NCBI GenBank assembly: GCA_916613615.1
Contig: OU744724.1
Span: 23,298,171 to 23,362,170, forward strand
Source: Steromphala cineraria
Taxonomy: Eukaryota; Mollusca; Gastropoda; Trochida; Trochidae
DNA length: 64,000 nt
Reading direction: 5' to 3'
This document shows positions 44,668 through 56,001 of this stretch, piece after piece (position 1 is the first letter of the stretch; the number at the start of each line of letters is the position of its first letter). A program made the position numbers and the translations under genes. A model generated the notes under the pieces. It ran no database searches. It saw only the letters and a list, made by a program, of their open reading frames with translations, and was not told where the DNA came from.

Positions 44668-46580
44668 TGTAAATCGATGATAGTGATTGTATGAATAATG
44701 GGAACATGTTTGTTCATTGGCTTTTAAACGGTTTGATAGTTAAACTCGTATGAATACCATAGCATATCTATGATATTCACACAAAAGCTTAACTTGCACT
44801 TCTCAATCCGTTTATCAACCTATGAAATAAACATTATTAAATTTAATTAAATTTATTAATGAACTGTAATCTTATACTCGCTTAAAAATTTGTTTCAACA
44901 CCATTGCCATTATGCAAACCATGTTCGGATGTAAACATGGATTGATGAATAAAAAATGAAATCAAAATAGAAATTTCTTTTTTTTTCACTAGTTGTTGTG
45001 CATCAGTGACCAAGGACATTATGTCATTGTAAAAACAATGTATATATGGGACTAAAGAGATCTAGATTTGTACAGTACAATTCTTTTTCTGAATAAAAAC
45101 AACCTTCAAATGAAAATAACATCGTTCATGTCAGTATCAGACTACAGTCGAACCTCGGATATCCGGAAACCTCGCTTACAAATTTATGTTTGAAAGGACT
45201 TGCTTTGATTTTGAAACTTTAAATCGTACATAGTTTATATAGTTACTTCTAGACGTCTTGGTGTGGGGTGATTCCTACGGTTATGATATGCAGGAGACTA
45301 ATAATTTTGTACAAAGGTATATTTTATCTACATTATAAATGTTCTTGGTTATTGATTGTTTCTGTATTATATTTGAATAGTCTCAAATTATTGTCTGATA
45401 AAGAAACGTGACAAAATTTACATCTCTTTGGTAACGTTTACATTTGCAGAATACAAAATTGAAATGAAGTCATATTTTCGTTACCTTTTTCAATGTTGAA
45501 TTCCTCTTTCTGGGGATCAGTAGTTCTATAAATCACAATTATTTAATTTCTAGAATAGAACAAAATGCATGTAATCATATTGACCAATGAATTGAATTAC
45601 GTTGGGTGTTTTATAAATTAATTGGAAAATATCTTTTAAATGACACTGGTGAAAATATGGGTTTAATTTTCGATCTGTTCTATAAATAGCTATGAGTCAA
45701 AAAGGTATTTGTAAGATATTTCACTCTCAAATGAAATCATTTTGTCCTGTTCATTATCATGAAGAATGGGAAGTTTTCAAATTCTAAATTTGCAGATTTT
45801 TCAAAATAATTCAATGATAACCTCAGTTTTTGAGCTGCTTAATAATGTCCGTAGACTAGGTCTGGAGGTAAATTACGCTGGTAATGAGCTTTTAAATCAT
45901 GATGAAAAGAAGATACTTATTTCTTTGTGTACAAAGTAAGTTTGATAAATACGTCTGTATACAAGATATGACAGAGCATCCATTATAAGCCTTTCACCTG
46001 TCCTCCCTGTGCGTCTACATTATCCATTGTTCCATTTTAGATTTAAAAGGTCATATAATCAAGTCATTTACATTACAAACAAAACAAGAGAAGTGTATTT
46101 AGTTTGATCTTTCATTCTCAAAGCGAAATTAGGAAAGGTAAATATACGACATTCTTTACCATTAGACCGATTCTAATCATATTAAATGATAAAATCCTTT
46201 TATTTAATTACATTAATTTTATATACTTTCACCGCTCAAACAACCGAAACATTGATTTTACTCGTTCAACGTTGACTGTGTATGGTTGTGATTTTAACAT
46301 CATACATAAGATAATCGCAAACGATTTATCACGTGGAATAAGGTGCCTGTGCCCTATAGTTATACAAACTAATTCGAAATTGATTAGATTGAGATATTCC
46401 GTATTACAATTTTGTGTGGACTTTGTGGCGTTTTGTAGAATGTCAATTGCCTTCACATACATGTAACTCAGTTAATTTAGCGGTCACACTGACTCTCAAT
46501 CCTCCTATTAACTATCATCCGGACGTCTCATGTTGGGAAAACAAGTGAGTGTCTCATCTCGGACAGGAGCTCAGAGATTC
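44668..46580. other. intergenic, contains one transposon end
   Basis: AT-rich. Apart from the pogo-like end at 45145 nothing is recognised. The 120-codon frame at 46104-46466 has no domain or splice support. Confidence 0.45.
45145..45178 (+). mobile_element. pogo/Tigger-like terminal inverted repeat, solo
   Basis: After a TA comes CAGTCGAACCTCGGATATCC then GGAAACCTCGCTT. This closely resembles the conserved end of pogo/Tigger-type Tc1-mariner elements (CAGTCG...TATCCGGA). No matching opposite end or transposase is seen nearby, so it is a fragment. Confidence 0.6.
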
Positions 46581-46584
46581 ACAA

Positions 46585-47100
46585 TGGTTTCTACACAGTC
46601 CATGTAGTCTCTACACAGTCCAAAACAGTCCCCAAAGGTATCTAAACAGACCAAAAAGTTCTCTTCACACTCCATAAAGGTCTCTAGAGAGTCACAAAGG
46701 TCTCTGCACAGTCCATAAAGGTCTCTACACAGTCATAAGGGTCTCTACACAGTGGTGTAGTGGTTAGCATGCTGGCCTCTCACCCCGGAGACCCGGGTTC
46801 GAATCCCGGTGGTGACACCACAAATTTGTGACTTGGGTCTCATTCTGTGTTGTGTCCCTGGGCAAGGCACTTCATCCACATTGCACTCAGTCTACCCAGC
46901 TGTTAAAATGGGTACCTGAAAATTGGATGTACTGACCTACATGGTCGTGATTAGCACTTGGTAGCAGCTCTGAAAGTACACTCCTTCGGGGTAATAATGT
47001 AGCGCTTTGAGCATGTCTTAGTGCGTGGAAAAGGCGCAATATAAGTATGCACATCATTATTATTACACAGTCCATAAAGGTCTCTACAACGTATATAACC
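46585..47100. repeat. minisatellite CATAAAGGTCTCTACACAGTC
   Basis: At least ten imperfect units of about 21-25 bp carrying GTCTCTACACAGTCC lie from about 46585 to 46753, with one more at 47065-47093. The run is split by a SINE at 46754-47064. Units drift in the middle portion (CCATAAAGG, CACAAAGG, CATAAGGG). Confidence 0.85.
46754..47064 (+). mobile_element. complete tRNA-derived SINE with LINE-like tail
   Basis: The first 70 bp form a tRNA-like head: GGTGTAGTGGTTAGCATGCT (A box), B box GGGTTCGAATCCCGG and GTGACACCA pairing with the 5' end. The body contains 'ctgggcaaggcacttcatcc' and 'ctgttaaaatgggtacctg', a conserved central region of a widespread invertebrate SINE type (recalled, not checked). 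The end 'gtagcgctttgagcatg', 'gcgcaatataagta' and an ATT repeat mimics the L2-like LINE 3'UTRs of this window, which have 'gcgctttgagcatgca' at 39110. It is flanked by ACACAGT at 46747-46753 and 47065-47071. Confidence 0.88.
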
Positions 47101-48660
47101 ACATGGCGTAAGACGTCAATTAGACCATCACAGATTATGTCGACACAGATCCAAACTAAGAAAGCATACATTAAGGAAATCATTCTTGTTGTGAATTTTA
47201 GGAAGTCTTGTTATTACAATCTGCATATAATTGTTTGTAGTTAACTTATAAAAGTTTCGAAAAATCCCAAGCTATAAGCTATACACTTGGTACACACACT
47301 AGGTACACACTTGGTACACACCCAACTAGTATTCTGCAATATTGAATCTTTGTCTCTTACTTCTCTGCACTGAATTCCGGCTCTAAACTAATATCAGCTT
47401 CCCCATTGTCCCAGACGAGTCTATGAGATCATCCACACAACTTGACTAGGTAAGTAGTTCTGCGGCTTGTGGTCTGTCTGTCTGTCTGAAACATCTTTGC
47501 TGACTGCTGGAGCCGCTAATTACGTGAATCTAGCGCAGTTTAATATTCTCGAGCATAAAAACAGTTTTGATGTGCAACATTTTAACATTTTCAATGACGT
47601 AGACATCTCATTGCTTAGCTGTCTCTGGATAACGCCACAAGAATCTCTGTAGATGCTGTTCAAGGCATTCCAAGTGTATTGAATTGAACATTTTGCATTA
47701 TCCTATCATTGCATATTCCTTTAAATGCCATCACTCTATGAGACCGACTATTTTGTTGAGATAGCAATCAGGTCATTTAGCACTTAACTTGAAATAACTC
47801 GAACTGGCGTCAACTCTGCATATAAACTAAATGTACACATAGCAAATAGCACCTTTTCAACATACACGATTTATACGATCAGTGAAATAACTACTAGCAC
47901 ATCAATTAGGCGTACATGACGATGAGAGGAAATTCATAAAGATAATTACTTTTAAAGTCATGTTATAAACAATATTATATATCCTAAATAATGGTATCAC
48001 AGCATAAGCTTCGTTTCAAAATATGACACACGTAATGTTACAAATGTGTATATGTTAGCGTGGTGCAATTTTTATATAGGTTAAAATGCTTCTCTCGATT
48101 ATGGTCTTACATAGGTGACATGGCAGACAAAAAATCAGATTATGCGGCTTTGGCGACAAGAATCCTGTGAATTGGGTAAAATTGCAATTGGAAATGGTAA
48201 ACTAATAGGTATTTTGGCATTTTCTGAGTCCCAATTCTTCCAGCATGTCATAAATGATTCCTTTGATGTACATATTCATGATACTATGTTATACTATCAA
48301 CACATACAATTGTAAGAAGTTGCGTAGCATTAAACCCATTCTTCGTCGTCAAGTTTGGCCATGCAACATTAAATGTCATAGACATTTTCAGATTCATATT
48401 ATCGAGCCGTTGTTTGATGTTTTACTACTAAAATTTTTTAACGAAAATATGTTTATAAACGTTTTAGTGATAATTATTATATTTTGCGGGTTTAATATGT
48501 CTTGATAAGAATAAACATTTAGACTACTTACAATACCCTCTGCTAAGGGTTTTAGAATTAAAACCTTGATTCCTTACATTATACTATATCATTACAATAC
48601 TAAATTAATATATATTTATAGGGAAAAGTAAAAATACAGACGTGGCAGGACAAAATGTAC
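47101..48660. other. intergenic, nothing firm
   Basis: A perfect-looking splice donor, ACTAG/gtaagt, lies at 47449. The preceding 100 bp are GC-richer but give no convincing coding frame. A short direct repeat of 'ggtacacac' occurs near 47289-47320. Nothing else is recognised. Confidence 0.4.
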
Positions 48661-48668
48661 ATGACATG

Positions 48669-48722
48669 GATCCTCGGTAGCTCAACTGGTGATGACGCTG
48701 CTTGTCATCATAGAGGTCATAG
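48669..48722 (+). repeat. tRNA-like (A-box) fragment, probably SINE head
   Basis: TCCTCGGTAGCTCAACTGGT has a good tRNA D-arm/A-box form and is followed by an anticodon-arm-like 'gacgctgcttgtcatcatag'. No B box or pairing acceptor stem follows, so it is not a functional tRNA gene. Confidence 0.35.
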
Positions 48723-48778
48723 AGGTACTTTCTTTTTGGATCAAAAATCCAAATCTTACAAGTCAAATTGTTAACGAT

Positions 48779-49264
48779 TGTTTACAATCTTATAATCGAC
48801 CAAGGTGGTAATGAGAAAACCAACCTACGCGGATGGAGCCCACGGCGTATAACATTCAACGAAAATGAAAGCAATAACTTCCCAAAGGTAAACACCTATA
48901 GGAAGGTAGTTACGAGGTAAAACCTATTAAAAAAGAAGGGATACAACCTCCCTAGGGGTATAAAGTGACATATCATCTGTATAGCATGCCGTTGAACCTG
49001 TCAATAACCTCCCTCTTGCGTGTGTTTACAATTTTACAAATGACTAAGGAGGTTATGAGATAACCAACCTACGCAGATGGAACTCACCGCATATAACATT
49101 CAACTTAAATTAAGGCAATAACTTCCGAAGGGGGATTAAGGGTGAACAGCTATAGAAAGGTAGTTACGAGGTAAAACATATTGAAAAAAAGATGGGATAT
49201 AACCGCCCAATGGGTATAAAAGTGATGTCATCTGTATAGCATGCCGTTGAACCTGACACTAACC
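48779..49264. repeat. 243-bp tandem duplication
   Basis: Two diverged copies in direct tandem. CCAACCTACGC occurs at 48820 and 49063. Both contain 'ataacattcaac', 'gaaggtagttacgaggtaaa' (or a close variant), 'catctgtatagcatgccgtt' and 'aacctccctct'. The copies differ at perhaps 15-20 percent of bases by eye, so the duplication is old. No coding frame spans it. Confidence 0.85.
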
Positions 49265-49900
49265 TCCCTCTCTCGGGCACTCTAACTAAAGCTACATCCA
49301 TAGAATAGAATAGGTAACCGGTCTATATCAATGACGTCAGATATGCAATTATGTTTATATTCCTTTCCATGTGTTACTATGCTTACAACTGTGACTTAAT
49401 GTCGGCATTTCTGTCATGTTCGCTCGGAATATACAAGTATGTAAGCACTCGTATGTCATAGCCACGTCCTTTGCAACCCCTCAGCCCTGAAGTTTAAAAT
49501 TCCGTCATACTATACAGGTGATACATAAGACCTAACTTAGACTTTGTAAAAGCATCATAAAACATTTCAAATACGATGTCTAATTAAACCATATGTACTG
49601 GGGACCAGTGACATTGATAAAATCTATAATATCAGGTATAGCGTGTAGAGACGTTTAATCAATTGTTTATTTCCTGATTTCCTGAAATTTTGATGGGTAC
49701 TTTATTGTGTTCATTCACTGGAGATAACCTTATTGCGTGATCGAGTATCCAGAGACATTGATATTTCATGTTTCAATGGTTTCAACAATAATAACATCAG
49801 TACATTGGCTCTATTGGATTTACTTTAAATAAAATCACCAAAGATAAAAGAAACTGAATCTTCATTTATGATAAGGTTCTTCATTTCTCTCTTCTTATCT
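49265..49900. other. intergenic, nothing recognised
   Basis: AT-rich with no supported feature. Confidence 0.45.
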
Positions 49901-50235
49901 TTGAAGGAACAGTAGCACATTTAAGGCGGAATATAATGGAATGACTGGAAAATGAAAATAATATTCCAACCGAATATATTTAAACTTAATGAAGCATTGA
50001 TAAATCAGCCATTCGATTCCTTTTTCTTACACAAATTGAATTCAAGGTATTCACACAAAAATGGCAACAAATTGACTTTATGTGAATCTATATCATTTCT
50101 TTTCTGACCATGGATGATTGGATTATGTAATGAGATTTTTTCACTATCAAAACATATGTTAAGCATTAACGTTCAATTATCAATGAAAAATTTAAAATAT
50201 AAAATTCTCAAAAAAACATGCTACTTCCCCTTTAA
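49901..50235 (-). mobile_element. MITE-A copy 4, diverged
   Basis: Reverse orientation. It begins TTGAAGGAACAGTAGCACAT and ends ATGCTACTTCCCCTTTAA. Interior phrases such as 'cagccattcgattccttttt' and 'aagcattaacgttcaattat' align with the other minus-strand copy at 59964. It is the most mutated of the near-complete copies. Confidence 0.8.
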
Positions 50236-50838
50236 AACTGTTCTTGGCTATTTCACCAAAAACGCAGTATTATGATTGACACATGCATCAGTGGCTATAT
50301 AGAGGGTACTAATTTCCATAATCTGCGGATATTAACTATATAATACTTACAGCTGCGTACCTTAAGTTTGTTCACATACTTGCGTATGCTAGGAAAAAGT
50401 TCATGTAATTTGCAATGTTTTTAAGACATCTTAGCATTGCAACAACGAAATGAATAATGTTGAAATTACATTACATTAGTTATATTAATATTCATTTTGC
50501 GTTAACATATTTGTAGGTCATACCTTACAGTTAACCGAAACAATTTTGGCAGGTCATTGAAGTTGCAAGGGGTAAAGATTTGGAAAAAACTAACTTTTAT
50601 TTTTCACTACATGTAAAGTCCTTCATAATGATCAACGGATTTAGATCTAATTCACATTTGTTCTTCTTCACAAATCGATGTAATTATGATGATTTTTCGA
50701 ATTCTCTCAAAGAGTCTTTATGGAATATGTAATCGCAAGTTCAGGAAATCAGAATCTCAAAAATATCTATATTCAATCTATATATATTAAACAGTGCCAA
50801 ATTTTGAATTTTTACAGAGGCATATCAATTCTCTAAAA
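50236..50838. other. intergenic, nothing recognised
   Basis: AT-rich with no supported feature. Confidence 0.45.
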
Positions 50839-51159
50839 TGTTGATATAGCCACTGTTCTATTACGCCGACTTTGTGGGATAGAATGGGAGAACCCTGATT
50901 GGAGGCAATCAAAGTCAGTTGTGCAATCAGCGACACCGTTCTTAAATCATCATTTTGGCTACTGAATCATGACAAATGCATTGTGATATGAACCACCCTT
51001 TGCATGCGAGTTGCGTTGTCAGTTGATAAAGAAATTCAAATGGATTGTGATGCACGTTTTTCACCAGGGGAAATGCCGAAACCCACGGATTTTGCCGTAA
51101 TAGAACAGAGACTGTATCAACATTTCATGTCTTGATCTGTCTCTGTGGGGAGAGAATGC
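50839..51159 (+). mobile_element. MITE-B copy 2, most complete
   Basis: The left end TGTTGATATAGCCACTGTTC then TATTACGCCG is mirrored at the right by 'ccgtaatagaacagagactg' followed by TATCAACA. The interior shares 'gattggaggcaatcaaagtc', AGTTGTGCAATCAGCGAC and 'gaaacccacggattttgcc' with the other copies. The outer flank is 'cttgatctgtctctgtgggg' then AGAGAATG. TA next to CAG-type inverted ends fits Tc1/mariner. Confidence 0.8.
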
Positions 51160-53512
51160 TAGAGACCAAACGATCTCAATATCAGATTTGAGAATGGACA
51201 AATGGTGATCCTTGTCAGTTCTTCTGGAGTTATTGGATTTACGTCCAAGGGAAACCCAAACAACATGCAATTTGCACTAAGATACTTATCAAGTGAACAC
51301 ACTGAACAAACGTAGATTTAGATGTAATACTACCTAATCTTAATCATTATTTATATTTTTTTGCAAGTTTGAGTTTGATTGATGGTACGATGAAGCTGAC
51401 AATCCATAAAAATGTAATCATCTTTTAAATTCAAACAAAACATGTAGGTTGCGATCTTCTAACGTTGAGCTCGAGGTACCGGAGACTTGCTATCAGAGAC
51501 GTTGAAATTTGTAAATGCAAATAAGATTATAGAACATAAGAAAATTAAATGTTTCATTGACATCGATTATTGGAGTTATCAAAGACATCGTATTGTAAAT
51601 AATTAAAATCGACACATTCTCGTGTTATATTTCCGAGGTTGCTGACAACACAGTAAAAGCTTCAAACCCACAATGATCATGAAAAATGATAGAATCAGTT
51701 GAAATATTCCGTCGAGTCTTATTTTCTTGTAAATAATATATATTCTATATTATTGGCCACCAGCGATATTGATAGCTCGATAAAGAAACCATTACAGCAC
51801 GGGTATATGTTAGTTTATAGTTAATTTATACATATTTATCTTCCTTTTTGTTACAAATCTCTCAATTGCATATATCATCAAAGGTATTTCATGAAAACGT
51901 TTTCTTTTATTCCATTTAATCATGGGGAAAGAGTCATTGCATTTGAGTTTCTAAAGATAAACCTGTCGGAACGGATCGTTTGTCAAGACTATCAGAGGAT
52001 TATTCAAACCTTTCTAACATCAAACTGACTTGCATTTGAACATGGGGGATTTGATTAACACATTAAAGTTTATTTGATTAAGCGAATGTTATTTTAAGGA
52101 ATCGTTTAATAAGGTAAAGAGACTTTTAAAAGTTGTTCTTAATGTCGTCAAATGAATCAGTCTGATTATTTATACAAGAAACCAATTTTGTTGATTACTT
52201 TTGATAATAAATCTTACAGATAATGTTATTTTGTACAATACTCCGTTTTGTCGGAAATAAATAACCCACCATAAAATGTAATTTGTCATTTTAATCGTGG
52301 TTATCTGTGCAAGAAACATTTTGTTGATATTTTTGTATAAAAAACTGCAATGCTTGAAGCTATTTTATGACGTAATTATAAAGTTCTACATATGAATCGA
52401 AAGTGTCAATCTTTGTAAAAGTTATTATACATGTAAATAATTGTTTTATCTTAATCTCACTTTGGAAATATATATTTTTCAAATTTGATTTGAAACGCAA
52501 AATATAGTCAAATACTGAAAATTATGATCACCAATTTAAAACAAATAATAAAAATATGGAAGCACTATATATATAATTGTCACAGACTTAATATTAATTT
52601 ACTTATATTTTGAATGTCTGTGGTCTTTTTAAAGTGTCATTGTGAAAACCTCCAAGATCAGAGTAATTATGGAACTCCTGAACTAGAACTAGAAGAGCCA
52701 TTCAGCCCTTTCTTGATTCATTTTCCATGTGTCAAATTTACCCTTAGGGCTCTCATACAAAACTATCTGCTCGAAGTATTTGCCAATTCGCAAACAAGGC
52801 ATTTGGCTCGATAGATATTAGGGTATGATGCAAATAGGATGTTTCTATCGGGATAGTAAGGGTAGATTATCTGAAATGTTTTCATGTTAACCTCAAAATA
52901 TGCAAAGACCTCAAAACTTATCTATTTTCAAAATCGTACTGTTAATAAGCGCTTTGAGCATGCAATAAGCATTGATAACATGCGCCATACAAGTGGACTA
53001 TAATAATAATAATGTTAGATTTCGAACATGTCTTAACAATTATGTTGCAGTTCAATTCGAAATACCACTTGCTTGTTTGATGCATTCTGCCCCGTGTTGC
53101 AAAAAAGGAACAACATTGAACGCCTGCCTTTATACTTACACCGAGGTAAGAAATTGAACAACAAAGGTATTTTGTATTCATTAAATATCTTAAAGACATA
53201 TGATACATTTGATTATCGCATGATCACATTAAAACACATCTGCAGTTGTTTGAACCACGTTTTAGGTGCCTGGTTTATGTTTATCAATATATCTTTGTTT
53301 GAGGCAGGGGTAAAAATACCATTTCACATTTTTTAATGTGGTAAATTTGCGGAGCATAAGACTCGTTTATTGGTTTAAACATGTTTTATCAAAGATGAAT
53401 TTTTGGAAAAGATCTTTATCAAAAAAGACATAGTCAGTTTTAGATTATAACGATAACCGCTTGAAATATTTGTATTTGAAAATGTTTAATATGATAAAAC
53501 CAACTAGGGTAT
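51160..53512. other. intergenic, nothing firm
   Basis: AT-rich. The phrase 'gcgctttgagcatgcaataa' at about 52948, near an 'aataataata' run at 53002, resembles the LINE/SINE 3' ends in this window and may be an old fragment. No exon is supported. Confidence 0.4.
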
Positions 53513-53780
53513 AGAGGCAGATCAAGTCATGTTCGTCTAGCCTCTGTTCTTATTCGCCGAGTTTTAGGGGTAGAATGGGAGATGCCTCATTGGAGGCAAT
53601 AAAAGTTAGTTGTGCAATCAGCGACGCTGTTCTAAAATCATCACTTTTGCTACTGAATCTTGGCAAAGGCATTGGATACGAACCCCCCTTTTCATGCCAA
53701 TCAAATGGATTGCGGTGATTTTTTTCCGCCACGGATTTGGTCTTATAACTTGATCATCATTTCATGATTTGATCTGACCA
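53513..53780 (+). mobile_element. MITE-B copy 3, joined to the transposase remnant
   Basis: The left end AGAGGCAGATCAAGTCATG then CTAGCCTCTGTTCTTATTCGC carries the same flank and inverted end as the other copies. The interior has 'cattggaggcaataaaagtt' and AGTTGTGCAATCAGCGACG. Its right portion, 'atttcatgatttgatctgac', runs directly into the minus-strand transposase remnant, whose last codons (WSDQIMK) are written in these bases. Confidence 0.72.
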
Positions 53781-54300
53781 CTTTTGCAATGTTGTCGGTT
53801 GACGTTGACGAACACGTCGCCTGATCATGTTTCAGACATGCTCTTTAGGGTAAGGGTCAGGACTCGTGGCTGGTCAAGGCATATTGACAATATGCTGACG
53901 CTGGAAGTTGTTATTTACTATGAGAGTGCTTCGGGTACGGACATTATCTTGAGCAAAGGGTAAAAGTATCGGTGCTAGGATGTAGTCTGTAGTGCACATC
54001 AGTGATCCTTCCTTGAACAATATGCAAGTCCGTTCCGTCAGTCATGGTAATTTTTCCCCACACCATAACAGACCCACGGCCGAATCTGTCATGCTGTCTG
54101 ACGTTAACGTTAGCATGACGCTCATTCACACGCAAAACGCGAGCTTGCCTAGCTGTGAAATTCAGAGTAAATCTTGGCTCATCTGAGAACATTACACGCG
54201 CCAATCGGCGATTACTACATTTTTACGCTGTCTACACCATTGACGCCTGTTTACCATGTACTGGCGAGTTAAGTGAGGCACGACAAGCGGTCGTCGTGCA
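53760..54300 (-). pseudogene. Tc1-like transposase remnant (C-terminal two thirds)
   Basis: In order on the minus strand: ARRPLVVPHLTRQYMVNRRQ, NVVIADWR, then in the open frame 54204-53944 VMFSDEPRFTLNF (the FSDES-type motif with the first catalytic Asp of DD34E), DRFGRGSVMVWGKITMTDGT, and then ILAPILLPFAQDNVRT (QDN, second catalytic Asp). After a shift comes SPDPYPKEHV (the SPDLNPIE motif, Glu retained), with the following Trp codon changed to TGA, and finally MIRRRVRQRQPTTLQKWSDQ. Frameshifts and at least one stop make it inactive. The N-terminal DNA-binding half is absent. It cuts and pastes DNA at TA sites in its intact relatives. Confidence 0.87.
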
Positions 54301-55642
54301 TGCAATATATGTATGTATATGAATTATGCAATAGTTTTGAAAAACCTAATGCAGTTTGTGTCATGAAAACGTCAAAATATGTGATACAACAATTTACTTC
54401 AAGAGAAATTTTGACGATAAAAAAACATCAGATGTGAAGATAATGAGGAAATGTTTGCTCTCAATAAGGACATTTACGTTTTCCTGCTCAAATTGATGGT
54501 AAAGGTATTGATGAATACATGTATATGATGTAACGTGATAATTTCAATTTCTGTAATGACCACAATTATGGATTGATTAATGAACTTTAGCAACAAATTA
54601 TTATTAAATTATGGGTCCTGTTGCAGTCGATAACAAATTGACGATGACTCGTTTCAATTTGTGTGTTTAATGTGAGGTTTCAAGTCCATGTCATTTTCGT
54701 GTTTGATTTATTGATGATTGTTGAGCCACAATTAAGACACCGTGTCACCAAGAGCATCCTAATCAGGTGGTTCATTTTTTAAGAGGTATTTCTAAATTTT
54801 AGAACAAATATGCAGTTTCGCACTAACTATAGTATAATGGATGATTAGCATTCATCTTAATATCAAATTAATGTAATACGTTTTCTGTCAAATTAAATGA
54901 GCTAAAATCAATGAAAATGAGCTGCTTGTTCAAATGAAGAAGCTATTTGTATATGATTCGTATGGTTTCGGTTGTGAATCATACCCAAACCAATTGGTAT
55001 GTATGTTTTTTAAATGAGCTTGTGCTTCTTCTCTATTGGCATATGAGACATGGTGGGTGTTATTATCTCATTATTATATTTAATTTAAATTGATCCATTT
55101 AATAATTGAAAGTTAGATTATTTAATTTATATGACATATATCTATTGTTTATAATTAATGCGAATGTTGATTTTATTGCATCCATCTCAAAATTAATAAC
55201 ATGTTAAAAGTAAAGGTACACAGCGAAAAAAGAGGAATTTACTGTCCTACTGTAATAATGTACACATTTTGTTCATGTCATCACAATATTTGTAATCAAA
55301 TAACAAAATCACAAGCATATCAACCAATCTAATAAAATGAATATCTGAAATGTTTTTGACATCATCCAAGAGAGATTCACACTGAGTGAGAATCAAATTA
55401 CAGACTCTTGCAGAAAATTACTGATTTTTTTATTAATATATTAATACACTCCAACATCATAAATATTGTTATTGAATTAAGATAGGACGGAAATATGCTC
55501 AAGACTAGTCTGAACACTTAAAGAAGCATTAACTGAGCGAGATAACAAGAATTTTATATGGCTCATGCGACTCTTTCAGTTTTCTTTTTAATGTTTACCT
55601 CGAGGCCTGTTAATGAATGGTTTTGACTCAAGAATGAAATCT
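54301..55642. other. intergenic, nothing recognised
   Basis: AT-rich DNA with no supported feature. The missing 5' part of the Tc1-like element is not found here. Confidence 0.5.
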
Positions 55643-56001
55643 TAATTCTCTCCCAACATAAGCAGATGAAGTTATGAAATGTTGATGCAGCCTCTGTTCT
55701 ATTACGCCGAAATCCGTGGGTTCCGACAGTTTCCCCTGGTTAAAAAAAAGTTGCACCACAGTCCATTTGAATTTCTTTATGCCCGTGTCACACATTGCCG
55801 AAGCTAACATCCCGGACATCACACGAAGGTCAATAATTTCAATTTTTCCGACTTCGACTCTAAATCTGGATGTCCGTGTGACAATGCTTCTCGCATGGAA
55901 AGGGTGGTTCATATCACAATGCCTTTGCCATGATTCAGTAGTCAAAATGATTATTTATAACAGCGTCGCTGATTGCACAACTAAGTTTGATTGCCTGTTC
56001 A
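55643..56001 (-). mobile_element. MITE-B copy 4 with an internal insertion
   Basis: Opposite orientation. It begins ATTCTCTCCCAACATAAGCA then 'gaaatgttgatgcagcctct' and 'gttctattacgccgaaatcc'. It ends 'gcgtcgctgattgcacaact' then AGTTTGATTGCCTG. Between about 55782 and 55885 the alignment with the other copies is broken by roughly 100 bp, starting CCCGTGTCACACATTG and ending TGTCCGTGTGACAATG, a small insertion with TGTCACAC-type inverted ends. Confidence 0.75.

Noticed and set aside
46104..46466. A 120-codon plus-strand frame.
   Set aside because: Its composition is that of AT-rich DNA (Ile, Asn, Phe, Tyr rich). It has no domain or splice context, and an equally open 77-codon frame lies opposite.
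46754..46824. A tRNA gene with good A and B boxes.
   Set aside because: It is the head of a SINE with a body, a LINE-like tail and a target-site duplication, so it is not an independent tRNA gene.
47380..47449. A coding exon ending in a perfect ACTAG/gtaagt donor.
   Set aside because: No matching acceptor or convincing frame precedes it. One good donor is expected by chance in a window this size.
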